From contig NZ_CP022958.1 of assembly GCF_006496635.1 (NCBI RefSeq), positions 5,336,078 to 5,400,077 of the forward strand: DNA of 64,000 bases, read 5' to 3'. Shown one piece after another: positions 42,446-51,201 of the stretch (position 1 is the first letter of the stretch; every line of letters starts with the position of its first letter). Source of the DNA: Azoarcus sp. DD4 (GTDB taxonomy: Bacteria > Pseudomonadota > Gammaproteobacteria > Burkholderiales > Rhodocyclaceae). Position numbers and translations under genes: made by a program. The notes below the pieces were generated by a model that had not been told where the DNA came from, did no database searches, and saw nothing but the letters and a program-made list of their open reading frames with translations.

Positions 42446-43966
42446 ATGACGGCACACGCGCTCCGGCGCGGCTGGCGCCTGTTCGCCATCCTGGTGCTCG
42501 GCTTCGCCTCCGGCCTGCCCCTCGCGCTTACCGGCCAGGCGATGCAGGCCTGGCTGACGGTGGATGGCGTGGACATCGCCACCATCGGCTTCTTCGGTCT
42601 GGTCGGCGTGCCCTACACGTTCAAGTTCCTGTGGGCGCCGTTGATGGATCGCTTCGAGCCGCCGCTGCTCGGCCGTCGCCGCGGCTGGCTGGTGCTGACC
42701 CAGCTCGCGCTGGCCGGCCTGCTGTGGTGGATGGGCAGGCTTTCGCCCAGCGGCACGCCTGAACTCTTCGCCATCGCCGCCTTGCTGGTGGCCTTCCTGT
42801 CGGCGTCACAGGATGTCGTCGTCGATGCCTATCGCACCGACCTGCTGCCAGAGGACGAACGCGGCCTGGGCGCCTCGGTACACGTGTTTGCCTACCGGTT
42901 GGCGATGATCCTGTCCGGCGGCATCGCCCTGATCTGGGCCGGCCAATGGCAGTCCTGGCCACGCGTGTACGAGACCATGTCGGCGATCATGCTCGCCTGC
43001 TGCGTGATCTCGATGTTCGCGCTGCCGCGGGTCGCGACCCACCTGCGTCCGCTCGAATCCGACCCGGTGCGCGAACTCGTCGGCTTCGTCGCGATGCTGG
43101 CCGGGCTGGGCGTCGGCTACCTCGCCGCGCACCAGGCGCTGATCCTGCTCGGCCTCGATCCCGACGACGCCAACCGCTGGATACAGCTGCTGTTCGTGCT
43201 CGCCGAGATCGCGGTGGCGCTGCCGCTGGCCTACTGGGCGGCGCGCCGGGCCGGCTTCGAGACGCTTAACCGCTCGCTGTCGAGCTACTTCGCGCAGCAG
43301 GGCGCGGCCGCCTTCCTCGCGCTCATCATCCTCTACAAGCTGGGCGATGCCTTCGCCGGCAGCCTCACCACACCTTTCCTGATCAAGGGCATGGGCTTCA
43401 GCCAGGAAGAGGTCGGTATCGCCAACAAGATGATAGGCATCTGGCTGACCATCCTCGGCGCCTTCGTCGGCGGCCTGATCATGACGCGGCTGGCGCTGTA
43501 CCGCTCGCTGCTGCTGTTCGGCATCCTGCAGCTGGTGTCCAACTTCGGTTTCTATCTGCTGGCCGAACTCGGCCGCGGCGCCTGGGGCGCGGTGGAGATG
43601 CCCGCCTTCGACTGGGGCATCGTCGCCCTCGACGGCCCGGCTCAACTGGACTGGCTACTGCTCGTGGTGATCGCGGGCGAAAATATCTCCGGCGGCATGG
43701 GCACGGTGGCCTTCATCGCGCTGCTGATGGCCCTGTGCAATCAGCATTTCACCGCCACCCACTACGCGCTGCTGTCGGCCTTCGCCGCGGTCGGCCGCAT
43801 CTACGTGAGTCCGCTCTCCGGCGTGCTCTCGGCCAGCATAGGCTGGCCATCGTTCTTCCTGTTCTCCATCGTCGTCGCAGTGCCGGGCGTGCTCATGGTC
43901 TGGCTGTTGCGCGACGCGCTCGGCGCGCTCGGCCGCCCGCGCGTCGACGCCGCAATGGACGACTGA
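42446..43966 (+). CDS. ampG: AmpG-like muropeptide permease
   Basis: A 506-aa MFS transporter with about 12-14 membrane segments, homologous to AmpG, which imports GlcNAc-anhydroMurNAc peptides for cell-wall recycling. Early blocks are LVLGFASGLPLALTGQAMQAWLTVDGVDIATIGFFGLVGVPYTFKFLWAPLMDRF and SQDVVVDAYRTDLLPEDERG, followed by FLIKGMGFSQEEVGIANKMIGIWLTILGAFVGG. ATG 42446 follows GGAGG at 8 bp. A GATAAT -10-like element lies about 160 bp upstream. Confidence 0.88.
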   Translation: MTAHALRRGWRLFAILVLGFASGLPLALTGQAMQAWLTVDGVDIATIGFFGLVGVPYTFKFLWAPLMDRFEPPLLGRRRGWLVLTQLALAGLLWWMGRLSPSGTPELFAIAALLVAFLSASQDVVVDAYRTDLLPEDERGLGASVHVFAYRLAMILSGGIALIWAGQWQSWPRVYETMSAIMLACCVISMFALPRVATHLRPLESDPVRELVGFVAMLAGLGVGYLAAHQALILLGLDPDDANRWIQLLFVLAEIAVALPLAYWAARRAGFETLNRSLSSYFAQQGAAAFLALIILYKLGDAFAGSLTTPFLIKGMGFSQEEVGIANKMIGIWLTILGAFVGGLIMTRLALYRSLLLFGILQLVSNFGFYLLAELGRGAWGAVEMPAFDWGIVALDGPAQLDWLLLVVIAGENISGGMGTVAFIALLMALCNQHFTATHYALLSAFAAVGRIYVSPLSGVLSASIGWPSFFLFSIVVAVPGVLMVWLLRDALGALGRPRVDAAMDD

Positions 43967-43988
43967 ATCCTCCCTACGACTACGCCAC

Positions 43989-44714
43989 ATGACTGCCAAC
44001 GCCCTGATTGCCGCCGCTCGACAACTCTCCGACGCGGTAGACGCGATGCGCTTCGGCGCCCCCGTCAGCCACGTCTACAATCCGCTCAGCTACGCGTGGG
44101 ACATACACCGCAACTACCTCGCGCGTTACGGCGAAGGACACAAGCGAGTGGTCTTCCTGGGCATGAACCCCGGCCCCTTCGGCATGGCACAGATCGGCGT
44201 GCCGTTCGGCGAGATCGGCACCGCGCGCGACTGGCTCGGCCTCGAAGGCCCTGTCGGCCAACCCGCGCTGAGCAACCCGAAGCGACCGGTGGAGGGCTTT
44301 GCCTGCAAGCGCTCCGAAGTCAGCGGCCAGCGTCTGTGGGGCCTGTTCCGCGCCCGTTTCGGCACGCCCGAAGCCTTCTTCGCCGACCACTTCGTCGCCA
44401 ACTACTGCCCGCTCGCCTTCTTCGAGGATGGGCGCAATCTCACGCCAGACAAGCTGCCTGCGGCCGAACAGCGCCCCCTGCTCGCGGCTTGCGACGCCCA
44501 TCTGCGCACCCTGGCGGAAGTGCTCGCGCCCGAGTGGGTGATAGGCATCGGCGCCTGGGCGGAACAACGCGCAGCCCAAGCGCTGACCGGCCTGCCGCTC
44601 AGGCTGGGCCGCATCCTCCACCCGAGCCCGGCCAGTCCGGCCGCCAACCGCGGCTGGGCGGAAGCGGCCAGCCGCCAGCTCGAGACCCTGGGCATCTGGG
44701 ATCCGGCAAGATGA
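43989..44714 (+). CDS. SMUG1-type uracil-DNA glycosylase
   Basis: A 241-aa single-strand-selective uracil-DNA glycosylase of the UDG superfamily (family 3). The active-site motif is VFLGMNPGPFGMAQIGVPFGEI; Asn/Met-Asn replaces the Asp of family 1. The second motif, HPSPASPAANRGW, positions the DNA. YNPLSYAWDIHRNYLARYG also fits. It removes uracil and oxidised pyrimidines in base-excision repair. The stop overlaps an ATG (ATGA) in the frame of the next gene. Confidence 0.88.
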   Translation: MTANALIAAARQLSDAVDAMRFGAPVSHVYNPLSYAWDIHRNYLARYGEGHKRVVFLGMNPGPFGMAQIGVPFGEIGTARDWLGLEGPVGQPALSNPKRPVEGFACKRSEVSGQRLWGLFRARFGTPEAFFADHFVANYCPLAFFEDGRNLTPDKLPAAEQRPLLAACDAHLRTLAEVLAPEWVIGIGAWAEQRAAQALTGLPLRLGRILHPSPASPAANRGWAEAASRQLETLGIWDPAR

Positions 44715-44908
44715 ACGACACACGCAACGGTGAAGGCGGGGTGCGCCAGCGCAGGAAGGGCACCCGCAAATCGAATCGCAGCACGCCCCGGACGGCGCTG
44801 CCGCCCGCCGCCCCGCCGCCTGCGGACGAGGTGGCGGCTGACAGAAACCCGGCTATTATTCATAATTATGGAAAGACCCAAGATTCGAGTGTCTTCCAGG
44901 AAGCCCCA

Positions 44909-45562
44909 ATGACCCCAGATATCGATCAATTGTTCAGCAACAACAAGGCCTGGTCCGAGCGCATGCATAACGAGGACCCGGAGTTCTTCAGCCGGCTGGC
45001 CAATCAGCAGACGCCCGAATACCTGTGGATAGGCTGCTCCGACAGCCGCGTGCCGGCCAACCAGATCATCGGGCTGGCACCGGGCGAGGTCTTCGTTCAC
45101 CGTAACGTCGCCAACGTGGTGGTGCACACCGACCTCAACGCACTGTCGGTCATCCAGTACGCGGTGGACGTACTGCGGGTAAAGCACATTCTGGTCGTCG
45201 GCCACTACGGCTGTGGCGGCGTGAAGGCCGCGCTGAACAACAACCGTCTCGGCCTCATCGACAATTGGCTGCGTCATGTCCAGGACGTGCGCGACAGGCA
45301 CGAAGCCTTGCTGACGGCGATCCCGGATCCGTCGGAGCGGGTAGACCGCCTGTGCGAATTCAATGCCATGCAGCAGGTGGTGAACATCTGCCAGACCTCG
45401 GTCCTGCGCGAAGCCTGGGCACGCGGCCAGAAGGTGAATGTCCACGCCTGGTGCTACGGCCTCAAGGACGGCCTGGTGCACGATCTCGGCATCGATGCCA
45501 GCAGTCGCGACGAAGCACTCGACCAGTACCGCGATGCTGTCGCACAGCTGAAGACCGCCTGA
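44909..45562 (+). CDS. can: Beta-class carbonic anhydrase
   Basis: A 217-aa zinc enzyme interconverting CO2 and bicarbonate. Zinc ligands are Cys (WIGCSDSRVPANQI) and His-Cys (VVGHYGCGGVKAAL). Other blocks are GEVFVHRNVANVV and CYGLKDGLVHDLG. ATG 44909 gives the normal length. An upstream in-frame ATG at 44711 would add a 66-residue Arg/Pro-rich extension and overlap the glycosylase stop. The upstream AT-rich stretch (about 44850-44880) may contain its promoter. Confidence 0.94.
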   Translation: MTPDIDQLFSNNKAWSERMHNEDPEFFSRLANQQTPEYLWIGCSDSRVPANQIIGLAPGEVFVHRNVANVVVHTDLNALSVIQYAVDVLRVKHILVVGHYGCGGVKAALNNNRLGLIDNWLRHVQDVRDRHEALLTAIPDPSERVDRLCEFNAMQQVVNICQTSVLREAWARGQKVNVHAWCYGLKDGLVHDLGIDASSRDEALDQYRDAVAQLKTA

Positions 45563-45575
45563 GCCCTTCGGTACG

Positions 45576-45610
45576 CCGCAGTCGCACCCCGTCCCGGGCA
45601 GCGACTGCGG
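45576..45610 (+). repeat. Long stem-loop just after the carbonic anhydrase gene
   Basis: Perfect 10-bp arms CCGCAGTCGC (45576-45585) and GCGACTGCGG (45601-45610) enclose a 15-nt loop. There is no T-tract, so a Rho-dependent end or an mRNA-stabilising hairpin is more likely than intrinsic termination. Confidence 0.5.
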
Positions 45611-45841
45611 ACCGGAATGCACCGCCCCTGCCTGCCGTTCCGCAGCCCCGCTCTACCGCCCTGTTTCCCGCTCGCCGCCAAACTGGCCCGGAACCGGCCT
45701 GCCGAGTAGCCCCCGTTCCAACGCGGAATGCTGCGCCGCATCAGCATACAGGCCATGTCCGCGCATGAGCAGAACCCCGTATGGCTGTCGTCTCAATTCG
45801 ATTCACTAATAAGTGGATATAAATTTTTGAAGCTTATGTTG

Positions 45842-45870
45842 TTGCGTCGCAGCATCCGCTGGGCTATTCT
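45842..45870 (+). promoter_or_regulatory. Promoter for the candidate small RNA
   Basis: TTGCGT (45842-45847) and TATTCT (45865-45870) are separated by 17 bp. An AT-rich stretch (about 45805-45840) immediately upstream could act as an UP element. The start would fall near 45877. Confidence 0.6.
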
Positions 45871-45876
45871 AGAACC

Positions 45877-45946
45877 GTCTCCTCCACCCTCCTCCTTTGG
45901 TGTGGATTTGGCCCGGGTGCCCCAAGTACCCGGGCTTTTTCTTTTT
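45877..45946 (+). ncRNA. Candidate small RNA with anti-Shine-Dalgarno motifs
   Basis: A predicted transcript of about 70 nt with no ORF, bounded by a good promoter and an intrinsic terminator: stem GCCCGGGT/ACCCGGGC at 45911-45918 and 45928-45935, then TTTTTCTTTTT. Its 5' part is C/U-rich, with UCCUCC (45880-45885) and CCUCCUCCUUU (45888-45898); the latter contains CCUCCUUU, the sequence of the 16S rRNA 3' end. It is complementary over 20 nt with one mismatch to the leader of the gene at 41820-42137. Small RNAs with anti-SD loops are known in Alpha- and Betaproteobacteria; this one is inferred from sequence only. Confidence 0.55.
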
Positions 45947-46010
45947 CCGGCCCTTGGTTCAGGCGATCGACCGCCACCGCTGATCCACCGGCCGTGCCGG
46001 AAACGGTCGC

Positions 46011-48182
46011 TCAGACATCCAGCGGATCGACGTCGAGTTGCCAGCGCAGGTCGCGTGCGGTGCGCTGTCCCCGCAACACCGTCATCCACGCAGCCAGAAA
46101 GTTCTGCAGCACGCCACGCTGGTCCGCCTCGACCAGCAACTGCGCGCGCTCGCGCCGCGCCAGGCGGGTCAGCCGCATCGGCACCGGGTCGTACAGCCGC
46201 AGCGCTTCCGGCGCCATCTCCTCGGCCAGACGGCGCGCGTGGCGCAGGAAGTCGACCGCTACATCCAGCGCCGGCGCGTCTGCGCGCAGCATCGCCTGAT
46301 AACTGTATGGCGGAAAGCCGGCCTGACGGCGCTCCTCCAACGCCATCGCGGCAAAGGCATCGAAATCGTGACGGGCGAGGTGCTGATAGAGCGCATGGCC
46401 CGGATATTCGGTCTGGATCAGCACTTCGCCGGCGAGATGGCCGCGGCCGGCCCGGCCGCCGACCTGCATGAGCTGCTGGAAGAGGCGTTCGGGCGCGCGA
46501 AAATCGGCCGCATGCAGCGAGGAGTCGGCCCCGATCACCCCGACCAGCGTGAGCCGCGGAAAGTCGTGCCCTTTCGCCATCATCTGGGTGCCGACGAGAA
46601 TATCGGCCGCACCATCGGCGATGGTCTGCAACAGCGCCTCCCACTGCGCGCGGGTCCGCGCGACATCGCGATCGACCCGCAGCACGCGCGCCTCGGGAAA
46701 CAACTCGGCCAGACGCGCCTCGACCCGCTGCGTGCCGCGCCCATAAGGCTGGATGTCCTGGTCGCCGCAGGACGGACAAGCCGGCGGGATGGCGCCTTCG
46801 CAACCGCAGTGGTGACAACGCAGGCGACGGTCGGCCAGATGCACCACCAGGTTGGCCGAGCAATGCGGGCAACGGCTCACCCAACCGCAGGACGGACAGG
46901 ACAGCACCGGCGCATAGCCGCGGCGGTTGAGGAACACCAGGCTCTGTTCTCCGCGCGCCAACCGGACTTCGACGGCCTTGCACAGCGCCGGACTCAGTCC
47001 TTCGTCCAGCCGCAGCCGGCGGGTATCGACGTAGCGCACCGGCGGCAGCGTCGACGCCAGCGCGCGCTTGCTCAGGTTGAGGCTGGTGTAGCGCCCTTGG
47101 CGCGCGTGTTGCCAGGTCTCCAGCGAGGGCGTTGCCGAACCGAGGACCACCGGTACGTCGCGCTGACGCGCGCGCCACACGGCAACATCGCGCGCCGAAT
47201 AGCGCACGCCTTCCTGCTGCTTGTACGAAGCGTCGTGTTCCTCATCGACCAGGATCAGGCCGAGCCGTGGCAGTGGAGCGAACACCGCGAGCCGCGTGCC
47301 CAGCACGATATCCGCCTGCCCCTCCAGTGCCTGCACGAATCCGCGCGAACGCGCGCCTTCGGCCAGCGCCGAATGCAGACTGACGACGTTGGCGGCGGGA
47401 AAGCGCTGCGCAACCCGGCGCTCGAGTTGGGGCGTGAGCGCAATCTCCGGCACCAGCATCAGAACCTGCCGGCCACCGGCCAGCGCCTGCTCCGCCAGGC
47501 GTAGATAGACCTCGGTCTTGCCGCTGCCGGTCACGCCCTGCAGCAGCCAGCAACGGAAACCTGCGCCGGCAGCCTCGACCGCGGCGATCGCGGCGGCTTG
47601 CTCCTCGGTCAGGGTCGGCGCCGCTGCCGCCTGATGGGGCGCCCCCGCAGACGCCGTCTGCAGCCAGCCGCGTCGCAGGGCATCGCCGACCGCGGCCCCC
47701 GACGGCAGTTCGCGCATCGCACTGCGGCGCAGCGGCCCGCCGGCCTCGATCAGCTCGCGCAACAGCGCAAGCGCCCGGCTGTCGCGCCGCGCAGCGGCCA
47801 CGGCCTCGCGCCCGGCCTCGGCGAGTTCGAGCAACGGATCGACATCGTCGCTGCTGACACCATCGGCGCGCCGCAGGCCGGGCGGCAGCGCCAGCGCGAT
47901 CACCTCTCCAAGTGGCGCGTGGTAGTAGCGCGCAACGAAGCCGACCAGCGCCAGCCAGTCGGCTGGCAGCGGATCGACTTCCCGCTGGATATGGATGACC
48001 GGTTTGAGGCGGGCGAGCTCGACATCGGCCACGTCCGGCAGCGCGAGGATGACGCCGCTCTTTTCACTTCGTCCGAACGGCACCCTGACGCATCGACCAA
48101 CATCCGTTTCGCATGCATCTTCACTCGTATAATCAAAAGCCTGCGGTATCGGAACCGGTAGCGCGACGCGGACTATGCGCAT
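46011..48182 (-). CDS. priA: Primosomal helicase PriA
   Basis: A 723-aa superfamily 2 helicase that reloads the replisome at stalled forks. The 3'-DNA-binding domain comes first, then the helicase core with Walker A LLQGVTGSGKTEVY, DEEHD, GSATPS and QVGGRAGRG. Between the lobes are two zinc-binding clusters (CPSCGWVSRCPHC, then CHHCGCEGAIPPACPSCG), eight cysteines in all as in PriA. ATG 48182 is preceded by AAGGAAG. The upstream DNA (48.18-48.26 kb) is strikingly AT-rich, with TATAAA near 48205 as a -10 candidate. Confidence 0.95.
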   Translation of the reverse strand: MRIVRVALPVPIPQAFDYTSEDACETDVGRCVRVPFGRSEKSGVILALPDVADVELARLKPVIHIQREVDPLPADWLALVGFVARYYHAPLGEVIALALPPGLRRADGVSSDDVDPLLELAEAGREAVAAARRDSRALALLRELIEAGGPLRRSAMRELPSGAAVGDALRRGWLQTASAGAPHQAAAAPTLTEEQAAAIAAVEAAGAGFRCWLLQGVTGSGKTEVYLRLAEQALAGGRQVLMLVPEIALTPQLERRVAQRFPAANVVSLHSALAEGARSRGFVQALEGQADIVLGTRLAVFAPLPRLGLILVDEEHDASYKQQEGVRYSARDVAVWRARQRDVPVVLGSATPSLETWQHARQGRYTSLNLSKRALASTLPPVRYVDTRRLRLDEGLSPALCKAVEVRLARGEQSLVFLNRRGYAPVLSCPSCGWVSRCPHCSANLVVHLADRRLRCHHCGCEGAIPPACPSCGDQDIQPYGRGTQRVEARLAELFPEARVLRVDRDVARTRAQWEALLQTIADGAADILVGTQMMAKGHDFPRLTLVGVIGADSSLHAADFRAPERLFQQLMQVGGRAGRGHLAGEVLIQTEYPGHALYQHLARHDFDAFAAMALEERRQAGFPPYSYQAMLRADAPALDVAVDFLRHARRLAEEMAPEALRLYDPVPMRLTRLARRERAQLLVEADQRGVLQNFLAAWMTVLRGQRTARDLRWQLDVDPLDV

Positions 48183-48296
48183 TCACTTCCTTGTTTGCTT
48201 TATAACAAACAAAATAAATCAATAACTTAATTCGTTTATCTGAGAATCAACTGTGCGTAATCAGGCTAAATACTTGGGCCGAAACCCGCTGGAGGC

Positions 48297-48319
48297 TTGT
48301 CCACAAAAGCTGTGGATAA
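48297..48319. promoter_or_regulatory. Pair of inverted DnaA boxes
   Basis: TTGTCCACA followed 5 bp later by TGTGGATAA; the second is the exact consensus box on the minus strand and the first differs at one position. They lie about 120 bp upstream of priA, some 15 kb from the single box near rpmH. Confidence 0.6.
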
Positions 48320-48495
48320 GTTTGTGGGAAAGCTGGGTGAATCAGCCTCAATCCTGCGCCGTACAAGCCTTTCTGTCACTTTGCCTTAACATTGCGCAAC
48401 AAAATTTTCATTTATTTTCAATGCCTTGCCGTTTCAATGCATAACGCACCATGCCAGTGCATCGAAGCCGAAAAAAATCGGATCGGTGTGCATAA

Positions 48496-48528
48496 GTCAA
48501 GCGGGAAATTGCGAATTCCCCGCTTGAC
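48496..48528 (-). repeat. Near-perfect inverted repeat downstream of hemE
   Basis: Arms GTCAAGCGGGAAATT (48496-48510) and AATTCCCCGCTTGAC (48514-48528) pair with one mismatch around a 3-nt loop. On the minus strand it begins 47 bp past the hemE stop, with a T-rich segment (TTTTTTT) only about 20 nt further on. It may be a transcript end or an exoribonuclease barrier. Confidence 0.5.
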
Positions 48529-48574
48529 AGGGAACGCTATCGACACCGTCGACGGCGCATGTCGGTGTTGTCGC

Positions 48575-49651
48575 TTATGCCCCAAGGCCAGCACGCAACT
48601 TGCGGCTGTGTTCGTGCACCGTGTCAACCAGCACGCTGACGCTTTCCGGTGGGGTGAACTGGGAAATGCCGTGGCCCAGATTGAACACATGTCCCGGGTT
48701 CGGGCCGTAGGCGTCGAGCACCCTGCGGGCCTCGGCGGCGACTGCGTCCGGCGGTGCGAACAGAATGGACGGATCGAGATTGCCTTGCAGGGCCACCTTG
48801 TCACCCACCAATTGACGGGCGCGGCCGATGTCCATCGTCCAGTCGAGACCGACGGCGTCGCTGCCGATGGCGGCGATCGACTCCAGCCAGATGCCGCCGC
48901 CCTTGGTGAACACGATGCTGGGTACGCGCTGGCCGTCACGTTCGCGAATGAGGCCGTCGACCACGCGCTGCAGGTAGCGCAGCGAGAACTCGCGGTAAGC
49001 CGCCTCGGCAAGCACCCCGCCCCAGGAATCGAACACCATCACCGCCTGGGCGCCGGCCTCGATCTGCGCGTTGAGATACTGAACCACCGCGTCGGCGGTC
49101 ACGCCGAGGATGTGATGCAACAGGTCGGGCCGACTGTAGGCCATGGTCTTGATGCGACGATAGTCATCCGACGAACCGCCTTCGACCATGTAGCAGGCCA
49201 GGGTCCACGGACTGCCGGAGAAGCCTATCAGCGGCACGCTGCCATCGAGCGCACGGCGGATCTCGGCCACCGCATCCATCACGTACTGCAGTTCGGCATG
49301 CGGATCGGGCACCGACAGGTTGCGGATCTCCCACTCGTCGCGCAGCGGGCGCTCGAAGCGCGGCCCCTCGCCTTCGGCGAAGTACAGGCCCAGCCCCATC
49401 GCGTCCGGCACGGTAAGGATGTCGGAGAACAGGATCGCCGCGTCGAGGTCGTAGCGCGCCAGTGGCTGCAGCGTGACCTCGCAGGCCATCGCCGGACTCT
49501 TGCACAGTTGCAGGAAACTGCCGGCGCGCCTGCGCGTTTCGCAGTATTCCGGCAGGTAACGACCCGCTTGGCGCATGAGCCAGACAGGCGTGTATTCGGT
49601 GGGCTGGCGCAGCAGCGCCCGCAGGAAGGTATCGTTTTTCAGGCGGCTCAC
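48575..49651 (-). CDS. hemE: Uroporphyrinogen III decarboxylase
   Basis: 358 aa. It converts uroporphyrinogen III to coproporphyrinogen III in haem synthesis. The signature LKNDTFLRALLRQPTEYTPVWLMRQAGRYLPEY is at the N-terminus, with the catalytic Asp region in DLDAAILFSDILTVPDAMGLGL and GFSGSPWTLACYMVEG. The start is GTG 49651 (SRLKND); no ATG lies nearby. It is followed by the AT-rich region and priA. Confidence 0.96.
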   Translation of the reverse strand: MSRLKNDTFLRALLRQPTEYTPVWLMRQAGRYLPEYCETRRRAGSFLQLCKSPAMACEVTLQPLARYDLDAAILFSDILTVPDAMGLGLYFAEGEGPRFERPLRDEWEIRNLSVPDPHAELQYVMDAVAEIRRALDGSVPLIGFSGSPWTLACYMVEGGSSDDYRRIKTMAYSRPDLLHHILGVTADAVVQYLNAQIEAGAQAVMVFDSWGGVLAEAAYREFSLRYLQRVVDGLIRERDGQRVPSIVFTKGGGIWLESIAAIGSDAVGLDWTMDIGRARQLVGDKVALQGNLDPSILFAPPDAVAAEARRVLDAYGPNPGHVFNLGHGISQFTPPESVSVLVDTVHEHSRKLRAGLGA

Positions 49652-49729
49652 GTCGGTTCCTCTCGTCCGGCCGATGCGGAATAAACCGCGATTATCGCCC
49701 AGAAAGCGAACCGCCCGGCCCCTGCCGGC

Positions 49730-51187
49730 TCAACGCCGCCAGAAACTCGGCGTCAGCACCACCAGGAAGGTGAAGATCTCGAGGCGGCCGAGAATCATCG
49801 TGAACGCCAGCACCCAGGTCTGGAAATCGCTCAGCGCCTGGTAGTTGGACGCCGGACCGACCGCATCCAGCCCCGGACCGGTGTTGTTGAGGCAGGCCAC
49901 CACCGCCGAGAAGGCGGTGATCAGTTCCAGCCCGGTCGCGGACAGCACCAGCGTCAGGGTGACGATGGTGACCATGTAGATGAAACTGAAGCCCAGCACG
50001 GCATGCAGGATGCCCTCGGACACCGGCTGGCTGCCCAGCCGCACTGGCCTCACGGCGTTCGGGTGCAGCGAGCGGATGATCTCGCGCAGCACCTGCTTGT
50101 ACAGGATGATGGCCCGCATCATCTTGATGCCGCCGCCGGCCGAGCCGGAGCAGGCGATGAAGCTGCCGAGGAAGAGCACCCAGATCTGTGCAAACATCGG
50201 CCACACCGTGTAGTCGTAGGTTGCCAGACCGAGCGAGGTCGAGATCGACACCACGTGGAAGGCGACGTAACGCACCGTGGTGAAGAGGTCGGCATGCACC
50301 TTGAACTGCATCAGGTAAACGGTGAGCAGTACGATGCTGAACAACAGCACGCCGAAGAAGAAGGGGATCTCGGGGTCGCGCAGGTAAGGCGTGATCGAGC
50401 GCCGCGCCAGCGCCAGATAATGGGTCGCGAAGTTCAGTGCCGAAGCCAGCGCGAACACCATCGCCACCGCTTCGACGTTCAGATTGTGGAAGTGGCCGAG
50501 CGAGGCATCCTTGTTGGAGAAGCCGCCGAGGCCGGTGATGGAGAAGGCGTGTATCACCGCATCCCAGCCTTCCAGGCCCGCCGCCCACAGGCTGAAGCCG
50601 CAGGCCAGGGTCAGCAGGCAGTAGGTCAGCCACAGGCCCTTGGCGGTCTCGGTGATGCGCGGGGTGAGACTGCTCTCCTTCATCGGCGTGGGCACTTCCG
50701 CCTTGAACAGCTGACGACCGCCGATGCCCAGCAGCGGCAGGATGGCCACCACCAACACGATCACGCCCATGCCGCCTATCCAGTGCATGAAGGTGCGCCA
50801 CAGGTTGATCGAGGTCGGCAGGCTGTCGAGACCGGTCAGCACCGTGCCGCCAGTGGCGGTGAGGCCGGACACCGCCTCGAAATAGGCGTCGGTGGGTGAC
50901 AATCCCGGCAGGTAGGCAATCAGCGGCAGGGCCCCGAACACGGGCAGGATCACCCACGTGGCGGCGACGAGCAGGAAGCCGTCGTGCACCCGCAGGTCGC
51001 GCCGGCGACTGCGGGTAGATAGCCACAGCAACAGTCCGGCGACGAAGGTCGTGACGATGGCCTGATCGTAGGCGAGGGTGGCGCCGTCCTGCAGCGACCA
51101 CGACACTACCAGCGGAAAGCCCATCAGCAGACCGAAGATCATGATGATCAGGCCGAGCGCATTCAGCGCCGGGAAGTAGGCACGCAT
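49730..51187 (-). CDS. trkH: Potassium uptake protein TrkH
   Basis: A 485-aa K+ channel-like subunit of the Trk system with four M1-P-M2 repeats. Selectivity-filter segments are visible (SGLTATGGTVLTGLDSLP; SITGLGGFSNKDASLG; GSFIACSGSAGGGIKMMRAIILYK; LNNTGPGLDAVGP). It works with TrkA, encoded 14 bp upstream on the same strand. The C-terminus VLTPSFWRR is typical of TrkH. Confidence 0.95.
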   Translation of the reverse strand: MRAYFPALNALGLIIMIFGLLMGFPLVVSWSLQDGATLAYDQAIVTTFVAGLLLWLSTRSRRRDLRVHDGFLLVAATWVILPVFGALPLIAYLPGLSPTDAYFEAVSGLTATGGTVLTGLDSLPTSINLWRTFMHWIGGMGVIVLVVAILPLLGIGGRQLFKAEVPTPMKESSLTPRITETAKGLWLTYCLLTLACGFSLWAAGLEGWDAVIHAFSITGLGGFSNKDASLGHFHNLNVEAVAMVFALASALNFATHYLALARRSITPYLRDPEIPFFFGVLLFSIVLLTVYLMQFKVHADLFTTVRYVAFHVVSISTSLGLATYDYTVWPMFAQIWVLFLGSFIACSGSAGGGIKMMRAIILYKQVLREIIRSLHPNAVRPVRLGSQPVSEGILHAVLGFSFIYMVTIVTLTLVLSATGLELITAFSAVVACLNNTGPGLDAVGPASNYQALSDFQTWVLAFTMILGRLEIFTFLVVLTPSFWRR

Positions 51188-51201
51188 ATTGGCCCCGTGA
51201 C

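Larger units (their letters stand above)
48183..48574. other. 392-bp AT-rich intergenic region with DnaA boxes and a long hairpin
   Basis: No gene is visible here. Contents: the AT-rich priA promoter (about 48183-48240); a DnaA-box pair, TTGTCCACA (48297-48305) facing TGTGGATAA (48311-48319, reverse complement of the perfect box TTATCCACA); AT-rich tracts at about 48395-48430; and a near-perfect hairpin at 48496-48528 just after hemE. It could be a DnaA-titrating or regulatory element; no function is established. Confidence 0.6.

Noticed and set aside
44711..44908. In-frame upstream start that would lengthen carbonic anhydrase by 66 residues
   Set aside because: The added residues are Arg/Pro-rich and unlike any carbonic anhydrase; the ATG at 44909 gives the normal length.
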